The translations under genes were made by a program, and so were the position numbers. From Streptomyces sp. BHT-5-2 (lineage in GTDB: Bacteria; Actinomycetota; Actinomycetes; Streptomycetales; Streptomycetaceae): a stretch of 64,000 nt of DNA. The notes under the pieces are model-generated. The model was given only the letters and a program-made list of their open reading frames with translations. It had not been told where the DNA came from and did no database searches. This document shows, piece after piece, positions 43,940 to 52,108 of this stretch; position 1 is the stretch's first letter; every line of letters starts with the position of its first letter. The stretch is from contig NZ_CP081497.1 in NCBI RefSeq assembly GCF_019774615.1, forward strand, positions 186,001 to 250,000, given 5' to 3'.

Positions 43940-44335
43940 TTAGCGGTGGGCGACGAGGGCGGCGATGAATCCGGCAACGGCCTCGGCGGGAGTGTGGAGG
44001 CCGAACTCCTGAACCCACGGGTCGCCTTCGGTGGGCTGTACCCGGACCTGCCAGACGACGTCTCGCTCCCAGGCGGCGGTGTCCTCGGGCAGCCAGCCGA
44101 CGTAGACATGGCCGTCCGGACTCGTCGCGTGGACGTTGGCCTCCGGGGTGTCAACGGTTGCCCAGCCGAGGGCGTCGAGGAGGTCGAGCACTGGGCCCGC
44201 GCAGTGGTCGGAGGAGAGCCAGCGGCGGCCTTCCACGGCGGGCGGACGACGGCAGGCAGGAGAGCGGCAGAGACGTTCATGGCCGGACGATCCCTTCGTT
44301 GACCTGCGGTTTTCCCAACACCCGTACGTTGACAT
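43940..44335 (-). CDS. DUF317-domain protein, short form
   Basis: 131 residues at most. The true start may be an internal GTG near residue 33. The DUF317 part reads ALGWATVDTPEANVHATSPD, GHVYVGWLPEDTAAWERDVV, then FGLHTPAEAVAGFIAALV. One DUF317 unit, against two in the protein at 45339. DUF317 is found on actinomycete plasmids and integrative elements. Its role is unknown. Confidence 0.7.
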   Translation of the reverse strand: MSTYGCWENRRSTKGSSGHERLCRSPACRRPPAVEGRRWLSSDHCAGPVLDLLDALGWATVDTPEANVHATSPDGHVYVGWLPEDTAAWERDVVWQVRVQPTEGDPWVQEFGLHTPAEAVAGFIAALVAHR

Positions 44336-44498
44336 GCAGTGTGCCGAAGTACGTAGTCCTTCCCCGGGAAGTGGCGTCTGCCGTGGGCGAACTGGCAGCC
44401 GGCAACAGAGCAGCCGTAGCCCGGGAATGGATCGGCGGACGCGGTTGTCCTAATTGGGTTGCGGCAACGGGCCGCAGGGGACCGAAGGGGGAACAGGG

Positions 44499-44774
44499 GT
44501 GGCGGAGCTGAGCGGACACTGGGACGGAGCCGGGCTGGAGCGCAAGATCCGCGCCGCCGGGCGGCCGTGGACAGTGGGCGACATCGCGATGGTCGCCGAC
44601 GGCCAGTGGGCTGTCGGTGCGCAGTCCGACGGACGGCAGGACGAGGGGGTGGCGGTGGAGGACCGGATCGCGGATGGGCGTCGCGTCGAGTTGACGTTGG
44701 AGGAACTGGCCCGTGCGGTGGGCTCCCGCATCGGGGACGCCCAGCACGACGAAGGCGACACCGGCGCCGATTGA
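44499..44774 (+). CDS. 91-residue protein on the opposite strand of the plasmid block
   Basis: GTG 44499 with AGGGGGAACAGG upstream. The sequence reads LSGHWDGAGLERKIRAAGRP, WTVGDIAMVADGQWAVGAQS. Soluble and acidic towards the end. It is the only rightward gene inside the leftward set and is convergent with 44779. Function unknown. Confidence 0.6.
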   Translation: MAELSGHWDGAGLERKIRAAGRPWTVGDIAMVADGQWAVGAQSDGRQDEGVAVEDRIADGRRVELTLEELARAVGSRIGDAQHDEGDTGAD

Positions 44775-44778
44775 CCGC

Positions 44779-45267
44779 TCAGCGACGTGGCCCCGGGCTG
44801 GCCACCGACGGGCCGACGGAGGCGGAGGGAGCAGGCTGATCGGGCGCCGGGCCCAGAGCGTGTGGCGCGTGCCCGGAGCGGGCGACAGCGGCCTGGGCCA
44901 GCCGGACTGCTGGGGCCCGCTCTGCGGTCGCGGAGGCGTCACGCGCTTCGATGACGTGGCTGATGGCCTGCAATGAAGTACGGCTCTCCGCTTGGGCGAC
45001 GCGAAGGTCCGCTGCTGAGCTGGTGATCCGTTCTAGGTCGTAGAAGGCCGGTACGTGGCCGGGCCGGGTAAGAGCGTGCAGACGGTCCTGGTGCACGGCT
45101 ACGGCGTTGTCGGTGACGACCAGGGTCGAGCGGATGTGCATGGCTGAGCGCAGGAGCGGGTCGTCGTTGGGACGGCGGACCGCGAGGGATTCCAGAGTTT
45201 CGATGGGGCGGCCCCAGGCTTTCTCGATCATGGCTGTGGCCTGGTCGAGCGCGGTGGTGTCGGGCAT
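44779..45267 (-). CDS. 162-residue helical plasmid protein
   Basis: Mainly helical (TTALDQATAMIEKAWGRPIE; VHQDRLHALTRPGHVPAFYD) with a Pro/Ala-rich tail. No family recognised. ATG with GGAG upstream, 71 nt after the DUF317 gene on the same strand. Confidence 0.65.
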   Translation of the reverse strand: MPDTTALDQATAMIEKAWGRPIETLESLAVRRPNDDPLLRSAMHIRSTLVVTDNAVAVHQDRLHALTRPGHVPAFYDLERITSSAADLRVAQAESRTSLQAISHVIEARDASATAERAPAVRLAQAAVARSGHAPHALGPAPDQPAPSASVGPSVASPGPRR

Positions 45268-45338
45268 GGCGGAACTCCTGGCATTCGGAGATGGCGCTTC
45301 GGTAAGAGGGGACGCCCCGAAAGGCTTGGAACCGGAGG

Positions 45339-46265
45339 TCAGCGGCTGCGGCGTGGGGTCGACGGGCTGGCCAGCGGCCTGGCGCCGATTGCGGGTGCGG
45401 GATTGCTCGACTGCTTCTGTGCCGAAGGCGCCGTGCGGCTGCGGGCGGCCATGACCCGGAGGTCGGCGGCTGTCTGCGGGAAACGTGTAGCCCGTTGGAC
45501 GGCCTGGGTGACAGCAGTGCGGCGCACGTCGAGTGGGGTCGGAGCCCGAGGAACCTGGGGGACGGCCGGGCCGACAGGAGTGAGCGTGACCAGTTTTTCC
45601 ATCTCGCGATCGAGCTGGTGCCGCTCACGCATCACCGGGGCTGGATCGGTCATGGCGGCTGCCGTCGCGGCGATCAGGTGGGACGGGGTGCGGGCTGTGA
45701 AGACCGCCTCCGCGCGGGTGCCCCAGCCTGGTGGACCGGCCCACAGCGTGACGGTTTCGTCGTCCCAGCCGGTCAGACGGTTGTCGATCAGGACGCCTGC
45801 TTGTCCGTCAGGGGCGATGATCTCGACGGTGCCGCGCTCGGCCCCGCCGTCGCGTGTCCAGCCAGCATCGGTCAGTGGCCGGACGGCGTCGGCCCAGTAC
45901 AACGACGGGTTCGCCAGAAAGCGCGCGTTGTCGTCGTAGGCGTCGGCTTCGGCGTAGTCGTGGGCCAGAGCTGTGGTGAGACCGGCGACGATCTCGGCCG
46001 GGGTGACATGGTTGAAGGTCGCCGTCCAACTCGGTACGGAGACGGCGTCCCCGGCTGCGGTGATCTTCCACAGCTCGAAGTCGTCGCCGAACCAGCCGAT
46101 ACGAATCCTCTGGTCGGGCGAGGCGACGAGGAGCTGGCAGGGGCCCTCGTCGAGGTAGTGGTGCGGCCAGTGAGCGACGGGGGCGAATCCGGCGTCGCCG
46201 GTCCCGTTGGAGCCGGCCAGGTACCTGGGGCTGACCAGTACCTCTTGGTACTGCTGAGTGCTCAT
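45339..46265 (-). CDS. DUF317 protein with two units
   Basis: 308 residues from ATG 46265. Two DUF317 copies: first VLVSPRYLAGSNGTGDAGFA to FNHVTPAEIVAGLTTALAHD, second NPSLYWADAVRPLTDAGWTR to FTARTPSHLIAATAAAMTDP. Each ends in a helix after an Ala/Ser-Pro turn. A helical tail with RTAVTQAVQRATRFPQTA follows. This is the standard layout of DUF317 proteins of Streptomyces plasmids and ICEs. The molecular role is unknown. Confidence 0.85.
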   Translation of the reverse strand: MSTQQYQEVLVSPRYLAGSNGTGDAGFAPVAHWPHHYLDEGPCQLLVASPDQRIRIGWFGDDFELWKITAAGDAVSVPSWTATFNHVTPAEIVAGLTTALAHDYAEADAYDDNARFLANPSLYWADAVRPLTDAGWTRDGGAERGTVEIIAPDGQAGVLIDNRLTGWDDETVTLWAGPPGWGTRAEAVFTARTPSHLIAATAAAMTDPAPVMRERHQLDREMEKLVTLTPVGPAVPQVPRAPTPLDVRRTAVTQAVQRATRFPQTAADLRVMAARSRTAPSAQKQSSNPAPAIGARPLASPSTPRRSR

Positions 46266-46386
46266 AGTCGAGGCTCCGAGCGCGTGGGAGGGGAACGCGC
46301 CCGCGTGCGCAGCGGAACAGGCTGCTCGGCGGCACGCGGGCGCCGTGACGATGGGGAGACGCGGCTGACTCTCAGTGCCACCGCGA

Positions 46387-47229
46387 TCACCGGCCCCGAG
46401 AGGGGGCCGACTGGGCGGTGACGGCTGATGGCACCCGCGGTTGTGGCTGGGGCGCGTGGCTGAACAGGGCACTCGGCACGGTGGTGCTCCGGCGCAGGGC
46501 CGCTGTGGTTCGGATGCTGTCCGACGCCAGCGAGACGCCGGTGTGGGTACGGGTGGCCGAGGCGACGGGGACCGGGGGCGCCGAGTGCTCCCGCGTGGCG
46601 ACGGGATTACTCCAGTGCTCGACGGCTGCGTAGACGGGGCCCAGTGCCCGCCCGGCGTCGGTCAGGACGTAGGGGTCGCCGTGGCGCGGCCCGGTACGGG
46701 CCACCAGGCCATCGGTCTGAAGCCGGTTGAGCCGCTGCCGGGTGTAGCTGTTGTCCAGGCCGGCCTCCTTGGCGATGTGGACGAACCGCATGGGGCCGCC
46801 CGCGTCGAGAACCTGGATCACGGCGGTCGAATGCCGCAGGTGCAGACGGCGCACAGCGTCCTCGACGCGTTCGGCACCGGCTACCTGGCCGAGCGACAGG
46901 TTGGTCTGGGACCACTCCGAAAGGGCACGGTGCACCCGAGACAGCGATTCGCCGGATGCGGTGAGCTGGTACGGAGCCCTGTGGCGATCGTCGGCTCGGG
47001 TGACCAGCCCATCAGAGTGCATCTGGGCCAGCCGCTTCCCGATGAACTGCTCGCTGACGAAGGGGAGCCGGGCGGCAACCTCACGCACGCGCATGGGGCG
47101 GCCCTGCTGCGCCAGGGTCTGCGCCGTCCAGGTGGTCCATTTCGGTGCTATCAGGGAAAGCGCGTCCTCGACGCGCTGGGCATCGACCGAACCGATGGAG
47201 GTGAGGGAGGGCTGCACGGTGGTGGACAT
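46387..47229 (-). CDS. tandem HxlR-like winged-helix regulator
   Basis: 280 residues with two HxlR-type winged helices: the first around VEDALSLIAPKWTTWTAQTL, RVREVAARLPFVSEQFIGKR, LVTRADDRHRAPYQLT. The second is around VEDAVRRLHLRHSTAVIQVL, HIAKEAGLDNSYTRQRLNRL, LVARTGPRHGDPYVLTDAG. HxlR proteins usually carry one. The Ser/Thr-rich tail is unstructured. The first HTH opens VSEQFIGKRLAQMHSDG. A likely DNA-binding regulator of the leftward plasmid operon. Confidence 0.85.
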   Translation of the reverse strand: MSTTVQPSLTSIGSVDAQRVEDALSLIAPKWTTWTAQTLAQQGRPMRVREVAARLPFVSEQFIGKRLAQMHSDGLVTRADDRHRAPYQLTASGESLSRVHRALSEWSQTNLSLGQVAGAERVEDAVRRLHLRHSTAVIQVLDAGGPMRFVHIAKEAGLDNSYTRQRLNRLQTDGLVARTGPRHGDPYVLTDAGRALGPVYAAVEHWSNPVATREHSAPPVPVASATRTHTGVSLASDSIRTTAALRRSTTVPSALFSHAPQPQPRVPSAVTAQSAPSRGR

Positions 47230-47285
47230 GGGACGAACTCCGTTGGAGACAAGGGGCTTTGTGGATATGTGGTGAGGTCGAGCGG

Positions 47286-47828
47286 TCAGCGGGAGGAGCT
47301 CTCCGCTCGGAGCCGCTGGAGCACCGCGCCGAGGCGGCGGTTGCTGGCGCGGATGCCGCGGTCGCGCAGGCCCCGGCGCAGCGCCTCGCGGTTGAGGCGC
47401 TGCAGGCCGGCGGCGACCTCGCGGGCGATGGCCAAAAGGTCCTGATCGTCAGCAGCAGGAACCCCTCGATGGGCCGAGGGCCGCTGAGCAGAAGGGCGGT
47501 CCAGCAGGAGGCGGACATCCAGCAGGTCCCAGACCGCTTCGGCTTCGGTCTGCTCCTGGCGTTCGAGGTCGACGACTTCGGTTGCGTACAGCACCACGAG
47601 ATCGTTGAGGGCGTGTTCGCCGGATCGGCACCGCTGCCAGGCCGCATCAAGGTTGCGGCGGGCAGATCGGGCATTGGCGCCGGTCTGGGCGAGGCCGCCG
47701 AGCCGTCGCAGCAGGATGGGCAGGACAGGGTCATCAGAGCGACCGGAGGCGTTGCCCCGCCGAAGTTCCTCCAAAGGACGGCCGTACCGGTGCTCGACAA
47801 GGCGGCGGGTGTAGATCGCGGTGGACAT
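47286..47828 (-). CDS. 180-residue helical plasmid protein
   Basis: ATG 47828 with AAAGGACC upstream. Helical and Arg/Leu-rich: DLERQEQTEAEAVWDLLDVR, IAREVAAGLQRLNREALRRG. No family recognised. An in-frame ATG at 48014 overlaps the stop of the upstream gene (ATGA) and would give 242 residues. I prefer 47828 because of its ribosome site and because the extra part looks non-coding. Confidence 0.65.
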   Translation of the reverse strand: MSTAIYTRRLVEHRYGRPLEELRRGNASGRSDDPVLPILLRRLGGLAQTGANARSARRNLDAAWQRCRSGEHALNDLVVLYATEVVDLERQEQTEAEAVWDLLDVRLLLDRPSAQRPSAHRGVPAADDQDLLAIAREVAAGLQRLNREALRRGLRDRGIRASNRRLGAVLQRLRAESSSR

Positions 47829-48010
47829 CAGGGAGGTCCTTTCTGAGGGAATCAACGGGAACGGGAAGGCTGGGTGGCCACACTTGTTGCGGGTGCGGCA
47901 GATGGAACGGCGGTGTCGCCTGACATCGCCGCAGAGTTGCTGCGGCTGAGGGCGGCGGAACTCCTCGGCGACCAGGTGCGCGCCGGGCCGTTTGGCCGGG
48001 TCGTGGGGAT

Positions 48011-48679
48011 TCATTCGGCCGCCTCCATCCGAGCGAGCAGCGAACGGACCAGAGTGGGCAGGCTGTCTGGGCCGTCGCCGGCCCAGACGTGATCGGTCGC
48101 CTCGCCGAGGACGTACGCGGCGTCTTCGAGGAGACCGTTGGAAATCTCCATGCAGGCATCGGTGATCTGGGAGGCTGCGAGCAGGGACTCGGAGAGCACC
48201 TCGACGTACTCGCCTGGTGCGAGACCGGCGGCCTCGGCCGCAGTACGGATCGCCGCCAACTCCAAGGCGCTGAAGGCAAAGTCGAACTCGCTGTCCTGCT
48301 TCACGCTTGCCCGCGCGGCGAAAGCCGGGTCCGGCGGTTCCGTGGGGATGCCCACACGCGTGCAGATCTGATCGACCGAGGTGGTCAGTTCGGCGACGGA
48401 CTCGGTGAGCCATCCCAGTGCGGAGGCGTAGGAGGCAAGGGTGAACAGACCCGCCGGCGTCGCAGGGAGCGGCTCGTTGGCTACGAAGCCTTCGAGGCGG
48501 CCGTTCAGTTCGCAGACCACCCGGGGCCCGGCTGAGAGCGCTCCAAGCACGGGGTGCAGGTAGGAGCGGCTGGCGGCCGTCGGGTACTCGGCAGTGAGGA
48601 TCCCGGAGACACTCTGCGCGGCATCGGTGAGGAGGGTCGCCAGTTCGGTACGGGCCAGAGGGGTGCGGTTGGTGGTCAT
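48011..48679 (-). CDS. 222-residue plasmid protein, function unknown
   Basis: An all-helical soluble protein (TELATLLTDAAQSVSGILTA; FAFSALELAAIRTAAEAAGL; VEVLSESLLAASQITDACME). ATG overlaps the stop of the RelE-like gene (ATGA), so translation is coupled. No family recognised. Confidence 0.65.
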   Translation of the reverse strand: MTTNRTPLARTELATLLTDAAQSVSGILTAEYPTAASRSYLHPVLGALSAGPRVVCELNGRLEGFVANEPLPATPAGLFTLASYASALGWLTESVAELTTSVDQICTRVGIPTEPPDPAFAARASVKQDSEFDFAFSALELAAIRTAAEAAGLAPGEYVEVLSESLLAASQITDACMEISNGLLEDAAYVLGEATDHVWAGDGPDSLPTLVRSLLARMEAAE

Positions 48680-49152
48680 CGCTGGGGAGTCTTTCGGGAA
48701 GCGGCGGTAGTGGGCTGTGCTGTTGCTGGAGGAACTGCTGGGGCAGTTGTCGGCTGATCGACCGCACGGGGAGAGCGGGATCGAGCGGCGTGCACGCGCG
48801 CTTCGGCGGCAGAGGCTGTCTCGGTGTCCTGGCGGGGGCCGGTGCGCAGGTGTGCCGTGCGGTAGACCTCGTAGTCCTTCCGGCTACCGGCGGCGACGAG
48901 ATAGATCTCGCGCTTGTGGTGCGAGGCGGCCGGGGCTGGACGGAACTGGATGACCATCCGGTAGGAGACGGACGGGTCGACGTAGACCTTGTGGAAGCCC
49001 GCGAGGCGGCCCTTCAGCGGCAGGCAGTCATCGCTACCGTGGACCAGGTTCTGCAGCTCCAGGAGCGCCAAGTCACGTATCTCGTCGGGAAGTTCTCGCA
49101 GATCCGCGATGGCGTCGGGGTGTGCGGCGAAGGCGAAGCGGGCGCGGCTCAC
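48676..49152 (-). CDS. RelE/ParE-like protein with long tail
   Basis: 158 residues. The first 105 match the RelE/ParE fold: FAAHPDAIADLRELPDEIRD, LKGRLAGFHKVYVDPSVSYR then MVIQFRP, and KREIYLVAAGSRKDYEVYRT. The fold is known from mRNA interferases and gyrase toxins. A Ser/Ala/Pro-rich tail of about 50 residues is unusual. No antitoxin-like gene is adjacent. Both neighbours overlap it and are unrelated to known antitoxins. It may have been recruited to another role, or the antitoxin may be one of the unrecognised neighbours. Confidence 0.7.
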   Translation of the reverse strand: MSRARFAFAAHPDAIADLRELPDEIRDLALLELQNLVHGSDDCLPLKGRLAGFHKVYVDPSVSYRMVIQFRPAPAASHHKREIYLVAAGSRKDYEVYRTAHLRTGPRQDTETASAAEARVHAARSRSPRAVDQPTTAPAVPPATAQPTTAASRKTPQR

Positions 49153-49916
49153 ACCGACCTCCCAAGGCTCGGTCGCTGGGTCGTGCCCGCCGACGGCGTG
49201 CTGTGGGCATCGAGGCCGGCCTTCGGTATCGCGGAGACGCCGGCCGACCGGGTGAGGGCGGCGCGGGCCCGGATGGCGGCGGCGTCACCGAGGTGGGCCG
49301 GTGGCCGCGGTAGCGGGCTGCTGCGGTCGTCCAGCCACTGCCGGGCGGCGTCCTCGTCGGCGAAGGCGCCCTCGCGCATCGTGTACGTGTGGGAGTCGAA
49401 GTCCCCCTCTTCGAGGAAGACGCGAATCGGTGCCTGAGCGGCGATGGAGTCGCGGGTCAACGTCCACGTCTCGCACGGGTCGAAGTCCGAGGTATAGCTG
49501 TCGAGAACCTTGTAACGGTTGCCCGACGTGCGGAGCCTCTGCTCGATCCGCGTGGTGAGATCGTCGGCGGGCTTCATGAAGCCGTCGTCGATCTGGGAGA
49601 TCCGCTCGGACGGACAACCACGCTCAATCAGCCAGTTCTGAGCCAAGGACACGGTCGGGTGATAGGCCGACTCGAACGTGAAGGTGTTCTGGTTGAGATC
49701 CCGCACGACCTTGATCGCCTGGATCTGAGGTTCGCCAGGCACACCCCAGGTGACCGAGCGGTCGTGTGCGAGGACGAAGCTGTCGGAGCCGTTGGGGGCG
49801 GTGTGGTGCTCGGCCAGGACGGTGAGGTCACCGGCCCAGAACCGCTGCTCCGCGTACTCAGAGTCCGCGTCGGCGGGCTCGAAGTCATCAAGGTGGAAGT
49901 CGAGTTCGTCGTTCAT
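49149..49916 (-). CDS. 255-residue plasmid protein, function unknown
   Basis: ATG 49916 (ATGA overlap with the DUF4913 gene). Soluble, beta-rich first half (SFVLAHDRSVTWGVPGEPQI, TFTFESAYHPTVSLAQNWLI), then VLDSYTSDFDPCETWTLTRD. A C-terminal Ala/Pro tail. No family recognised. Confidence 0.65.
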   Translation of the reverse strand: MNDELDFHLDDFEPADADSEYAEQRFWAGDLTVLAEHHTAPNGSDSFVLAHDRSVTWGVPGEPQIQAIKVVRDLNQNTFTFESAYHPTVSLAQNWLIERGCPSERISQIDDGFMKPADDLTTRIEQRLRTSGNRYKVLDSYTSDFDPCETWTLTRDSIAAQAPIRVFLEEGDFDSHTYTMREGAFADEDAARQWLDDRSSPLPRPPAHLGDAAAIRARAALTRSAGVSAIPKAGLDAHSTPSAGTTQRPSLGRSV

Positions 49917-50518
49917 GCCGCCAGCCCCAAATGCTCGGAGGCGGGGGTGGCCAGCACGCGATGGTTGGGCCGCGTCGGGCTCGTCGTGCATGCTGCGAAG
50001 GGGCCGTCGGGAGCGCGGAGATGAACCAGCGCCTGGTCCAGGTGGTCGCGGTGCCACGTCGAAGGACCCGACAGGCCGGCCTCGGTATCGGTGAGTTGCT
50101 GCCACGCGAGCCAGAGAGCGTGCAGTCGGGCGACGGCCTCGGGGTGTTCATGCCACTGTGTGCACCATGGGCGAGTCGTGCTGATCTCTCGGCCGTACAC
50201 CGGGAGGAAGAGGTAGTTCACCCAGTCGCTGAGCGCGGCCAGTTCGACGGCGTATGCCTCACCGCCCAAGGCGAGGATGAACACCGAGGTGGGGCCATCT
50301 TCCTGCGCGGAGTCGGCCGCCTCTGCGGTCGGGACGTTGTCGGTCGGCTGGGGTGCGGCGGGGGTGGCAGTGGGCTCGGAGCCCAGACGGTCGAGGATGA
50401 CGCCGTGCTGCCTGACCTCTGCCATCGTCTTGGCGAGGGTGCTGGCGAGGTCGTCGAGGTCCTCGTCGGGGACGCGGAACGGTCCAGGGTCGGGGGCGGT
50501 CTTGTTGGTGTTGGGCAT
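49913..50518 (-). CDS. DUF4913 plasmid protein
   Basis: 201 residues from ATG 50518 (another in-frame ATG at 50533). The C-terminal 100 residues are the DUF4913 pattern: LSDWVNYLFLPVYGREISTT, RPWCTQWHEHPEAVARLHAL, STWHRDHLDQALVHL. Known only from actinobacterial plasmids and ICEs. Preceded by the repeated element at 50557. First gene of a leftward unit of overlapping genes down to 47286. Confidence 0.82.
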   Translation of the reverse strand: MPNTNKTAPDPGPFRVPDEDLDDLASTLAKTMAEVRQHGVILDRLGSEPTATPAAPQPTDNVPTAEAADSAQEDGPTSVFILALGGEAYAVELAALSDWVNYLFLPVYGREISTTRPWCTQWHEHPEAVARLHALWLAWQQLTDTEAGLSGPSTWHRDHLDQALVHLRAPDGPFAACTTSPTRPNHRVLATPASEHLGLAA

Positions 50519-50556
50519 GAGGGTGTGCTCCATCTATGGGACGGCGACATGGGGAA

Positions 50557-50592
50557 GAGGATCCGGAGAATCCGCGGTTTGGTCCGGCCGGA
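50557..50592 (-). promoter_or_regulatory. repeated control element, copy 1
   Basis: GAGGATCCGG followed by GAGAATCCGCGGTTTGGTCC and GGCCGGA, on the plus strand. The second copy is at 57002-57038. It lies 39 nt upstream of the start of the DUF4913 gene, so it may be a promoter or operator. Confidence 0.6.
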
Positions 50593-50720
50593 GAAATTCG
50601 GTAGTGAGGCGCTACGCCGTCGTGCAGCGAGGGCATTACGGGAAGGGAGTGCCTGCAACTCCGGTACGCAGCTGACCTGTTGAGGAATTCGAAGAGAGCG
50701 AGCGACGCGCAGGAGAGGGG

Positions 50721-51881
50721 TCAGCCGTGGCTGCGTGAAGGCGGTCGCGCGGCGGCCGGGCTGGGCACAGAGCTGGGCCGGGCGGAGGGCGGCGAGACGG
50801 GGCGCGGCGTGCTGCGGGCGAGGGCGGCGTGCACCTGCGCAGGGGGAGGCCCGTTCGGCGAAGGAACCGGGGCCGTCGGCGGCGGAGCGGGACGGCCGTT
50901 CGCGGACTGCCAGCGGGTACGCACTTCATCGAGTGGACCGAGCGCGTGGAGGGCGTGATTGATGAGCCGCCCGGGTGCCAGTGCCTCGTTCTCCGCCAAG
51001 GACCGGATGGCACGCGCAGAGGTTGCCGCGGTGCGGGTGACCGAGGAGCGCAACACCACCTCGCCGAGCCATTCCGCGCTGCCAGGACCCACGCCGTCGC
51101 AGATGGCGGTGAGCTGGTCGCCGGACAGTGTGCCGTCGGCCAGCAGGCCACGGCGCTGGGCCTCCCAGAGCAGGGTGATCCGGTCAATGGGCTCGCCCCG
51201 GTGGTGCAGCGCGCCGAGGCAGCGGTAGAGCTGCCCGTGGGCAGGGTCGGCGAAGTCGCCTGGCCGTAGCCAGCCGACTACCTCGTCCATGGCCTTCGGC
51301 TGCTCAGCGAGGACGGCCAGAAGGAACCGCTCGTCCTCGGCGACCCGAACCGGCGGAGGCGCGACCGGGGCGGTGGCTGGCAAAGCAGCAGGCGCGACCG
51401 GGCGCGGTTCGGTTCCCCACCGCTGTGCGAGATCGCTGAGCACTCCGGTCAGAACGTCCGCGTAGTGCAGCGCTCCCTCGACTCCGCCCTGCAGTGCGTC
51501 GGCACGAGCTGCTTGGTGAAGACGGATCGCGTGTTCCGTGATGCTGCGATGGATCGCGCCCTCCAGCACCATGCGGCCGTACACCGGAGCGTGCGCGGGA
51601 CGCGGGCAGGCCGAGACCAGGGTGTGGGCGTACGTCACAGTCAGACCCCGAACATGGAGGCTGGCCTCGTCGACGGCGTCGGTCACCCACGACAGCGGTA
51701 CGGACTTCTCGACCAACGCGGGGTGGCCTTCGTTCCGGAGCTTGCGCAACGCGGCGAACAGCGCTTGGTGGACCGGCCGGTAGAAGTGATCCGGCGCGAG
51801 CCAGTCAAGATGCGAGAGCTGGCTCGGGTCGAGCAGTACGGAACCGAGTACCGCCTGCTCGGCACCCAGCAGCGGGTTCAT
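50721..51881 (-). CDS. protein with two DnaB-N-like domains
   Basis: 386 residues. The first domain is AEQAVLGSVLLDPSQLSHLD then LAPDHFYRPVHQALFAALRK. The second is DERFLLAVLAEQPKAMDEVV, LRPGDFADPAHGQLYRCLGA and RGEPIDRITLLWEAQRRGLL, the helical N-terminal fold of DnaB helicases. There is no RecA-like motor domain and no Walker motif. Likely interacts with a replicative helicase or primase, perhaps as a plasmid-encoded helicase partner. A Pro/Ser-rich tail ends the protein. Confidence 0.82.
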   Translation of the reverse strand: MNPLLGAEQAVLGSVLLDPSQLSHLDWLAPDHFYRPVHQALFAALRKLRNEGHPALVEKSVPLSWVTDAVDEASLHVRGLTVTYAHTLVSACPRPAHAPVYGRMVLEGAIHRSITEHAIRLHQAARADALQGGVEGALHYADVLTGVLSDLAQRWGTEPRPVAPAALPATAPVAPPPVRVAEDERFLLAVLAEQPKAMDEVVGWLRPGDFADPAHGQLYRCLGALHHRGEPIDRITLLWEAQRRGLLADGTLSGDQLTAICDGVGPGSAEWLGEVVLRSSVTRTAATSARAIRSLAENEALAPGRLINHALHALGPLDEVRTRWQSANGRPAPPPTAPVPSPNGPPPAQVHAALARSTPRPVSPPSARPSSVPSPAAARPPSRSHG

Positions 51882-52108
51882 CGCTGGCCTCCTGCGTCGG
51901 AAGCGGGAGGGTCGCTCTGCCGTTCACGGAGGTCGGCGACCGCTTGGTCGGCAGCGGCCATCGCCTGGGCGAAATCGTCCAGCATGCTGGTGAACGTGGG
52001 GTCGGTGGCGACTATCGAGCCGGCCCCGCTGACCAACCGCCACTGACCGTTGTGCAGAACGACCGGCGAGTGCCCGAGCCGCCCGGGACGCGGCGTGGTC
52101 GCGCTCAT
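51878..52108 (-). CDS. 76-residue protein between DnaB-N and coupling protein
   Basis: ATG overlaps the coupling-protein stop (ATGA), and its stop overlaps the DnaB-N start. VVLHNGQWRLVSGAGSIVAT, then LDDFAQAMAAADQAVADLRE: small, soluble, C-terminal helix. No family recognised. Confidence 0.65.
   Translation of the reverse strand: MSATTPRPGRLGHSPVVLHNGQWRLVSGAGSIVATDPTFTSMLDDFAQAMAAADQAVADLRERQSDPPASDAGGQR

Noticed and set aside
47829..48014. N-terminal extension of the gene at 47286 to ATG 48014
   Set aside because: The overlap is tempting, but the extra 62 residues look unlike coding sequence and 47828 has its own ribosome site.
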